Source of the DNA: Tetmemena sp. SeJ-2015
Lineage: Eukaryota > Ciliophora > Spirotrichea > Sporadotrichida > Oxytrichidae
DNA length: 38,193 bases
Reading direction: 5' to 3'
Assembly: GCA_027382625.1 (NCBI GenBank)
Contig: JAJKFJ010021334.1
Location: 1 to 38,193, forward strand
Shown here: positions 32,569-38,193 of the stretch, in pieces
Layout of the letters: every line of letters starts with the position of its first letter
Position numbering within the stretch: the first letter of the stretch is position 1
Position numbers and translations under genes: made by a program
The notes under the pieces: model-generated
Seen by the model: the letters and a program-made list of their open reading frames with translations, nothing else
The model's database searches: none
What the model was told of the DNA's origin: nothing

Positions 32569-34826
32569 ATGAAAACTCTTAACCAGACTCGCCAGCCGGC
32601 TCATCAAACCAACCCTCAAAATTATGATCACAAGGAGTTTGATCCTTAGATAATTTTTATGGCTTCGTTTTATTCTTCTAATCCTAGATCAGAAAAGCAG
32701 CAAGCCTCTCAGAAGACTGCGCTTGAGATTCTAGCAAGCAAGGTGATGCCCAAGATAGATGGGGACTATCAGTCTAGGGAGCTGAACTTTTGCCAGTTCT
32801 GCGGGGACAAGTACAATGTGGGCGAGAAAATTCCAAGGATTCTGATCCACTGCGGTCACACCTTCTGCACAGAATGTTTAGGCCAACTGCACCACAACTT
32901 CAGAGTCAGATGCCCTGCTTGCCGCAAACTAGTCAAGTCGCTTGAATCAGTTGAGTCAAATGAAGAACTTTATTCTCATAATCAGGAGCGTAATGATTAG
33001 AATAGAATAAGAATTAAAAGAGAGATTTGGGAACGCACTTCAACTAATTAAGGTGACTAAGAGAATAGGATTATAATTATTAAAGTAACATCCACACATA
33101 AAATGAAGCAAGTACTTTCCCTCGCAATCGTCGGAGTTCTCTCCCTCTTGGTCTCTCAAACTCACGCCTTCTCACTCAATGGCGAGTTCATCACTGGATT
33201 CGAGAGCGGCATCTTCCTCCGTAACTCAGACGACATCTACGACGACTACGGATGCCCAAGAGCAAGACCAGGTGGTCCCATGGCTAACCTTGCCCAAGTG
33301 GTTGCTCCTCTTAAGATGGTGGGAGCTCTCGCCAAGGACAAAAATATTGAGCACTTGATCTTAGATACTTATAATGTGTTTATAGATCGAGGCAGTTGAA
33401 GTTTTCGTAGATTCGCTGTCCTCTCTGTTGGGAGTATTCTCTGGATATGACGGTGGTGAGTTCTGCAGTGGCCTCATCTTCGGATCAAATGGAGCACATA
33501 TGCTCACCAACATCGCCAAGGCACTAGTGAATATTAAGGAAAGAGAAGCTTCAAAGAGCTCTTCCTCTCACAAGGCATTATCTGATGAGATTACCAGCAG
33601 CAACAACAACAGATCCTCAAGCAACAACAGCAGATAAAGCAACGCAGATAAAGAATCTGGCAGCGTCAAGGACAAGTTCAGAAGAAACGACAGAAACTGA
33701 GCCAAATATAAGCTCAGAGAGTCTATTGCTCGAACCATTTATCATTCTTCTAACATTTTAAGCAATACATTTTTACCTTAATTCGTCTTTCCACGTGTCA
33801 AATCTTAATCCTCTTTGATCTGCTTTTAAGTTAATGTCTTCTAAAGTGGTTAATTATCGCTTAAATAATTGGATTTGCTTGTTCTAGTTGAAATGTATGA
33901 TGTAATGGTTGATTTTGATCCTTATTAATACTAATCTCCTCTGATTAATGGATGGCAATAACTTACAATTGCATCTAAGCAAGCTATGTCAGCGTCACCC
34001 AGATCGCATAATGCATTTCTACTGTTCCAATCATGGAACTGTTTTCTGTCGCGAGTGCATAAAGGAGCAGCACACCGAGGAAAAGTGTTTCGTAGTTGAC
34101 CTCTATGAAATTGAGAAGATGCGTAAGCTCCACTCTAATAACATAGCACTCAACAAGGGTCAGCTGAAAAAGCGCAAGGATGGATCCGACTAGTCTAGCA
34201 TCAAAGAAAGTCCCATCGGCCAAAGTCTTTAGGAGAAGAAGGAAAAGGCTGCCACTAAAAAGCAAGAGCAGTAACTCTTAACCATTCAGCAGAGGGCATT
34301 AGCTATCCAGCCTCATCAAAATACTCTATTCCCAAGATCTCAAGCAGTACTTGCTGATTATGCAACTGCAGGTAGCGTATAGGGCATCGCTCTTCTAGAT
34401 CAACAGCAGCAGATTTATCTTGCCACCAAGTATAAGGGCAAAAATGTAGGCATGGTTCCAGATTACCAGTATGGAGAAGATGAGGAAGAGCCAACTGATG
34501 AGGCCAGGACTAACGAGGAAGCTTATGGTTCAGGATCCAGAGGAGCGATGAGAGGAGTTGCAGGCAATAGCAGTAACGGTAACTGCATCTTCTTCAACGA
34601 GCCCATGGAAGATGGAGAAGAGTGTGAGGATAACAGCAGTGGCTAGGAAGATGATGAAGACGATTCAGACGGAGCAAGAAGAAGAAACTATGAGGATGGT
34701 GAGGATGACGGTGATGAGGAGGACGAGCTTGAAGATGGAGAGTTTGACCCTAGCATCATTGCATCATAGGCTTATGAGAACGGTCAGTTTGTTGGCTAAG
34801 ACGAGGAGGAGGAAGAGGACTATTGA
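32569..34826 (+). CDS. RING plus B-box (TRIM-like) protein, interrupted by another gene
   Basis: The first part (ATG 32569) carries a RING: FCQFCGDKY, ILIHCGHTFCTECL, CPACRKLVKSLES. The second part has a B-box, LCQRHPDRIMHFYCSNH, then VFCRECIKEQHTEEKC and FVVDLYEIEKMRKL, a Gln-rich stretch and a long acidic tail to TGA 34824-34826. In ciliate relatives as I recall them, this RING and this B-box sit in one chain a short distance apart. Here about 950 bp separate them, and an intact secretory-protein gene occupies the gap. Joining through AATA (33001/33957) gives ERNDQNNLQLHLSKLCQRH, 433 residues in all. A 1,025-nt GT-AG intron (32955-33979) giving ESVDKLCQRH is the alternative. A separate B-box gene starting at ATG 33948 also cannot be excluded. 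Confidence 0.6.
33103..33700 (+). CDS. Small secreted or lumenal protein nested between RING and B-box
   Basis: About 189 residues after removal of a 28-bp IES. The N-terminus is a textbook signal peptide (MKQVLSLAIVGVLSLLVSQ, probable cleavage after THA or AFS). The mature part has few cysteines (GCPRARPGG, EFCSGLIFG), a helical block EAVEVFVDSLSSLLGVFSG and a Ser/Asn-rich tail. Codons are biased towards C and G at third positions compared with neighbours, as in highly expressed genes. I do not recognise the family. It lies on the same strand between the RING and B-box coding parts, with its own ATG and TGA 33698-33700. The RING frame runs into it without a TGA, but an internal signal peptide makes a fusion unlikely. 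Confidence 0.65.
33361..33388 (+). other. Candidate 28-bp IES in the nested secretory gene, pointer GATC
   Basis: GATC at 33357-33360 and 33385-33388. Excision links KNIEHL to IEAVEVFVDSL in frame. The interior GT-AG pair is only 10 nt apart and cannot be an intron. Confidence 0.7.
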
Positions 34827-35048
34827 AAAATGGTGTTACAAGATGTAGCATCTTATTAGCAATAGTCCTGAGAGCAGCATAACTCCAAATAAGAGCCAGA
34901 TATTATTAGAGTAGCAGTTAACTAAAAATTATAAGAAATACCAACTCAATTAAAGAAGAGCTGAGTAACTATCTTCTCCCTTTATACGATTCTGTTAAAT
35001 CTTGATTAGCCATTTTTCCCACCAACTCGGCCTATTGTAAATTTCTAT
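34827..35048. other. AT-rich spacer beside the scrambled MFS segment
   Basis: No gene is visible. The right edge is the pointer end of the minus-strand MFS segment. On the minus strand the MFS frame reads on past the pointer for some 40 codons without TGA but loses family resemblance immediately. Confidence 0.4.
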
Positions 35049-36218
35049 ATTGAGAAGAGGTAGCCAACAACATTTTCACTGACGCCATAGTCATCCACGA
35101 GATACTTAGAAAGCACGGGCTCATAGAAAAGCATGAAGACCATAGCGAACATGGAGGAAACAATGGCAGTCATAGCTCTCATGTTTGTGAAGAAAATCCT
35201 GTAGTTCACTTAAGCCTCAAGAATGTGACTTCTTCTGCTGTATCTCTGAGATTGCTTAGCAAGACCAATTGTGTTACATATATACTCCTTAAAAATGAAA
35301 AAGTTCATGCTGTGGCGTTCAGCAATTTTATGGATGGGCATGGCTTGCACAGAGGGTCTTTCTTCTCTTGGCTCCAAGACCTCCTCACTGGGGAATTGAG
35401 TCTGGTATGCATTGATGCGGTTGGGAATAAGGACAGTAACGATGATAAGTGCGACAGTTAGAATACCAGCCATGGCGTAGAAAGTTCCGGAGTATCCTGC
35501 TCCGATGTAGATAGTTTGGCCGATGAATGGACCTGAGAGCAGACCCAGTCCTACTGCAGTCTGGCAGAAACCAACATACTTTTCTCTTTCTGCTGGGAAC
35601 TCAATGGAGATGATCGAATAGGCTGCAGTGCTGACCATAGAATCACCCACTCCTTGCACGAATCTAATGATCAGTGCAATTGCGAAGAAGAGTTTGTCCT
35701 GATCTCCCTCCGTTCTTATCACCGGATCAATTTCAATTACTTCACTATGCATTATAGCATAAGGTATTGAATACATCCTTGCATACTATTTTTTCATCTA
35801 CCGTTTTACATTCTTGTACGAATACTTGAGATTGAGGAATGTATGCGATAAGTCCGAAGCCGACTGTCGCCAAAGCTGTGAGGGTGTAACCGATCAAGAT
35901 GGAATTTTTCCTTCCTATCTTTTGCAAGTTTGATCCAATGATTGGGGCCACCATTAGGTAGGCGACCTAAAACATGGCCATGACAACAGAGACCTGTATT
36001 TCCTTGACCCAAGGGTAGTGCTCCTGAGAGAAGGTTGGGAAGAATGTTGCGAGATTCATGTATAAAGTTTGAAGGATTCCCATTGACACCAGCAGCGAGA
36101 TGAACACTCTCCTTTTGCTGGAGGCCTCCTCAGGAGTCATGGCCTTGGGTTCTTTCTTTTGATACTGAGAGTTGATCTTCTTGTAGAAGGAAGCCGGGTC
36201 TTTGACTTTTTCACTCAT
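35049..36218 (-). CDS. MFS transporter, N-terminal half of a scrambled gene (minus-strand MDS)
   Basis: Starts at ATG 36218 (MSEKVKDPASFYKK) and covers helices 1-7: ISLLVSMGILQTLYMNLATF, the MFS signature region GSNLQKIGRKNSILIGY (G-x3-[DK]-x2-GR-[RK]), a lumenal loop, IALIIRFVQGVGDSMVSTAA, ISIEFPAEREKYVGF, then a cytosolic loop and helix 7 ending VSENVVGYLFSI. Homology stops there. The last 10 coding-strand bases are TCTTCTCAAT (plus-strand inverse at 35049-35058). The remaining helices lie on the opposite strand from 36584. One internal break (35745-35796) fits a 52-bp IES. The substrate is unknown; the sequence resembles vesicular or drug:proton-type MFS carriers. A true separate half-transporter is unlikely because no stop or tail of its own is conserved. 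Confidence 0.85.
35745..35796 (-). other. Candidate 52-bp IES in the MFS gene, pointer TGAA
   Basis: Coding-strand TGAA 52 bp apart (plus TTCA at 35741-35744 and 35793-35796). Excision joins QECKTVDE to VIEIDPVIRTEG in frame within the loop after helix 4. Longer GT-AG alternatives delete part of the loop. Confidence 0.6.
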
Positions 36219-36583
36219 AGTCGTTCAGGACAAGTTATTTATTATAAACTTTATAATTTAATGCATTTCTTTCTATCATCCGCTTCATATCCTAAGAAAT
36301 CTGACTAAGCAAAAAAGCTAAATGAATCAGTTGAACGACTCCCTCTCAACATCAACATTTTGTATTTTAAGATATATTTGTGAGCATTATTATTGATGTA
36401 TGAAGTGGTGGAAAGAGATCCAATCTTAGCTGACATTGACTACGATGATGAGTCGCCTGAGTCTATTCAAGGCAAGCTATTTATCCAATAATTTATCAGG
36501 AATGTCTAATTAAAGCAAACATTATCCTTTTATCGAAATACCATTAAGAATATGCTTTAACAGCAAAGAATAAATATGCTTTA
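36219..36583. other. Spacer between the inverted MFS segments
   Basis: It separates the divergent halves of the scrambled transporter. The left part should hold the 5' flank of the minus-strand segment. Around 36397-36474 lies a GC-richer, coding-like stretch (plus-strand reading YEVVERDPILADIDYDD) with no place in the assembled transporter. The rest is AT-rich. Confidence 0.5.
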
Positions 36584-37247
36584 TCTTCTCAATTGGTTGC
36601 TTTACATACGCCTTTGCCTCTCCCATCGTGGGAATCATGTGCTCTAAGGTCCCTCGTCGTTATGTGACTCTCTTTGCCTTCTTGATGGTGACCATCTCTA
36701 TGTTCCTACTCGGACCCTCAATCGTCCTCCACATTCCCAAGAAGCTTGGAGTGACCTTGGCTGGTATTGGTCTGCTTGGATTCTCAGTATCTTTCGTGTT
36801 CGTGCCTCTCCTTCCAGAAATCGTGTCAGCCGTCTCTGAGAAGGAGGGAATCGAGCAAACTCCTTTCCTCTGCGATAAAGCCTCAGGTCTCTTTAACAGT
36901 TCATAGCTTCATTTATAATGAGCATACATGTTGTTCAGCCTTTTGATTAAATGAGTGCTTACGGAATCGGTAACTGCGCTGCTCCTCTAATTGGTGCTGC
37001 CCTTACCCAAGCCTACGACTTCCAAACTTGCTGCGATGTGATGGGTTTCTCATCTCTGGCTTTCTTCTTCATCTACTTCTTCTTCGCAGTGTTGCCTGCT
37101 TGCTTGCAAAAGCCTAAGGTGCACGACCCTCTGTCAGAGACTCTCCCAGACGACAGTATGCACATGGAGGGAAACCTCGACATGTCAGGAGACTTCAAAG
37201 CCCCTAAGGGCGCACTCAACGACTCCAATGCAGTGGAGAACATCTGA
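36584..37247 (+). CDS. MFS transporter, C-terminal half of the scrambled gene (plus-strand MDS)
   Basis: Opens with the pointer TCTTCTCAAT (36584-36593) and continues GCFTYAFASPIVGIMCSK, the helix 7-8 region, then VPRRYVTLFAF (helix 8 start), LGPSIVLHI, LAGIGLLGFSVSFVFVPLLP, a loop with DKASGLFNSAYGIGNCAAP (after IES removal), SSLAFFFIYFFFAVLPACL and an acidic tail ending at TGA 37245-37247. It has no start of its own: upstream of the pointer the frame loses all resemblance. Joined through the pointer to the minus-strand half, the coding length is 1,716 nt, divisible by three, for 571 residues and 12 helices. That consistency supports one gene inverted in the germline. Confidence 0.85.
36901..36956 (+). 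other. Candidate 56-bp IES in the MFS gene, pointer AGT
   Basis: AGT at 36898-36900 and 36954-36956. Excision gives GLFNSAYGIGNCAAPLIG, a typical MFS helix-11 entry. No GT-AG pair is in phase. Confidence 0.7.
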
Positions 37248-37791
37248 ACTTTGAAGAACACTTTGAACGATGGAAGGGAAAACACGGACAGTCAGCTGCA
37301 GCCTTATAAGATGCCCTTGGAGTGAACTATCAGCAAGCTTAGAGAGCACTTGCTCTCTCACTCTGCAACACACGCAGAGGAATCACCAAATATAAAAAAT
37401 ACCTGCAGCAGATTTGGAAGTATTGGTAGTGTTAAATATTATCTGCAAGATTAAATAAGTTATTAAGATATTAAAAAAAGCCATTCTCGCTAAAAATAAT
37501 ACTATAATTTTATATATCTTTTAATAGAAGAACCAACAGCAGCTTATAACACAGATACAATCAGTTATAAACATTTATTTAATGAGAATAACTATCTAAT
37601 TTTTCTATCTTTTAACCAACATTCAATAAATTTTAAGCAATTTGTATATAAAATACATTTATTTGGTGTTGAATAGGATGAATTTGAAAGTAAAAAATGA
37701 GTATATAAATGAAATTAAACCTCTCTAAATACTAACAAACTGATTAGCTTACTTTTCTAAAGTACTTGGATTTGTATAATTCCTTTGTAGT
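37248..37791. other. 3' flank of the MFS gene, then AT-rich spacer
   Basis: The first ~190 bases are GC-richer than the rest. They contain a perfect 8-bp inverted repeat with a 2-base loop (AGAGAGCA at 37341-37348, TGCTCTCT at 37351-37358), which could be a 3' RNA hairpin. The same stretch is open in a second frame (HFERWKGKHGQSAAALQD) that could be chance or a fragment of another gene. From about 37440 to 37790 the sequence is very AT-rich and featureless. Confidence 0.4.
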
Positions 37792-38193
37792 TCATAAATC
37801 AGTATCTATGATGAGAGATCTTCTAGCTATTGAGCTGTTTTAATTTCTAATAGGTGATACGTTACTTCCTTAACTTAGGAGTTCTTCTTGGTTTTCTTGA
37901 GATTGATTAACGAGTGAAGTCTGAAGAGCTTTAGCAATTTCAAAAGGCACAGCGTATCCTTTACTCTCGATGACCAAGTCATCAAACCCTTACGGATTGA
38001 GTGTGTTGCTTTCTTACTGGTGCTGAGTGGCTTCTATCTCACTTTGTCTAAGTTCTTGAATGAGCTAGTTAACCTAAGATGCGTCCTCTATGAATTCATC
38101 ATGTTCTTAAGCGTTTTAGGCTTGAATGAAATCTATGAGTTCTTGGGCAGATTGCTGAGACTTCACTTCCTCAATTGCCTCTTCAATCTCAAC
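37792..38193 (-). CDS. C-terminal end of an unidentified Gln/Glu-rich protein
   Basis: A frame of 133 residues enters from the right edge of the window and ends at TGA 37792-37794, with many TAA/TAG codons read as Gln. It begins VEIEEAIEEVKSQQSAQELI, is acidic and Gln-rich, probably helical or coiled-coil in the first half, includes NPQGFDDLVIESKGYAVPF, and ends RRSLIIDTDL. The start lies outside the window. I do not recognise the family. Confidence 0.6.

Larger units (their letters stand above)
33005..33960 (+). other. Candidate 956-bp interruption holding a complete gene, pointer AATA
   Basis: AATA at 33001-33004 and 33957-33960 lies in matching codon phase in the RING and B-box reading frames. 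The interval contains the whole secretory-protein gene (33103-33700). An in-frame TGA at 33942-33944, just upstream of the B-box frame, supports removal. The pointer is short and AATA is common here, so exact borders are uncertain. Confidence 0.4.

Noticed and set aside
32569..33384. Fusion of the RING protein with the downstream signal-peptide protein, since the frame has no TGA between them
   Set aside because: With only one stop codon, open run-through of about 100 bases is common. An internal signal peptide and the change in codon use argue for two genes.
35049..37247. Two independent divergent MFS genes
   Set aside because: Neither half has its own complete helix set or proper end, they meet at the same residue, and both ends carry the same 10-bp word in the correct phase and orientation.
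1..38193. tRNA, rRNA, CRISPR or bacterial operon features
   Set aside because: None was found by eye; introns, the ciliate code and eukaryotic families make bacterial features inapplicable.

Overview
The window reads as germline (micronuclear) DNA of a hypotrich/spirotrich ciliate. Three observations support this. (1) TGA is the only stop: conserved proteins (threonine aldolase, NAA50, eIF5, RRP12, ferlin) read TAA and TAG in frame as glutamine. (2) Genes carry small GT-AG introns, mostly 20-100 nt, in an AT-rich background. (3) Many genes are also broken by short AT-rich segments that lack GT-AG ends, lie between short direct repeats, and restore the conserved reading frame when one repeat copy and the segment are removed. 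That is the signature of internal eliminated sequences (IESs) and their pointers. I count 19 candidates plus one scrambled junction; all were read by eye and none was tested against a somatic genome.

Layout. 1-1796: GC-rich, homopolymer-laden sequence and a TAC-type repeat, probably poor-quality contig end. 1797-3264: frameshift-ridden MORN-repeat gene (+). 3368-7334: IQCH homologue (+), with a 415-bp interruption. 7444-8082: NAA50 acetyltransferase (-). 8153-10697: M3 metallopeptidase resembling mitochondrial intermediate peptidase (-). 10796-11982: threonine aldolase (+). 12067-13767: cysteine-rich protein of unknown function (+). 14211-15920: SERAC1-like alpha/beta hydrolase (+). 16017-17172: membrane RING-H2 ligase (+). 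17312-17935: small membrane protein (-). 18059-19687: SHIPPO/PGPGxY-repeat axonemal protein (-). 19865-24556: RRP12 (-). 24722-29657: ferlin (+). 29838-32290: eIF5 (-) with a 708-nt intron. 32569-34826: RING plus B-box gene (+), split by a complete small secretory-protein gene at 33103-33700. 35049-37247: scrambled MFS transporter. 37792-38193: 3' end of an unidentified gene (-).

The strongest result is the MFS transporter. Its N-terminal half lies on the minus strand and its C-terminal half on the plus strand next to it. The two broken ends share the same 10-bp word (TCTTCTCAAT, present inverted), and joining through it gives an in-frame 12-helix transporter of about 571 residues. The gene must be assembled by inversion during macronuclear development.

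The genes do not form a pathway. Several are cilium-related (MORN, IQCH, SHIPPO); the rest serve ribosome assembly, translation, membranes and protein turnover. Neighbours lie on both strands, as expected for germline precursors of separate small somatic chromosomes.
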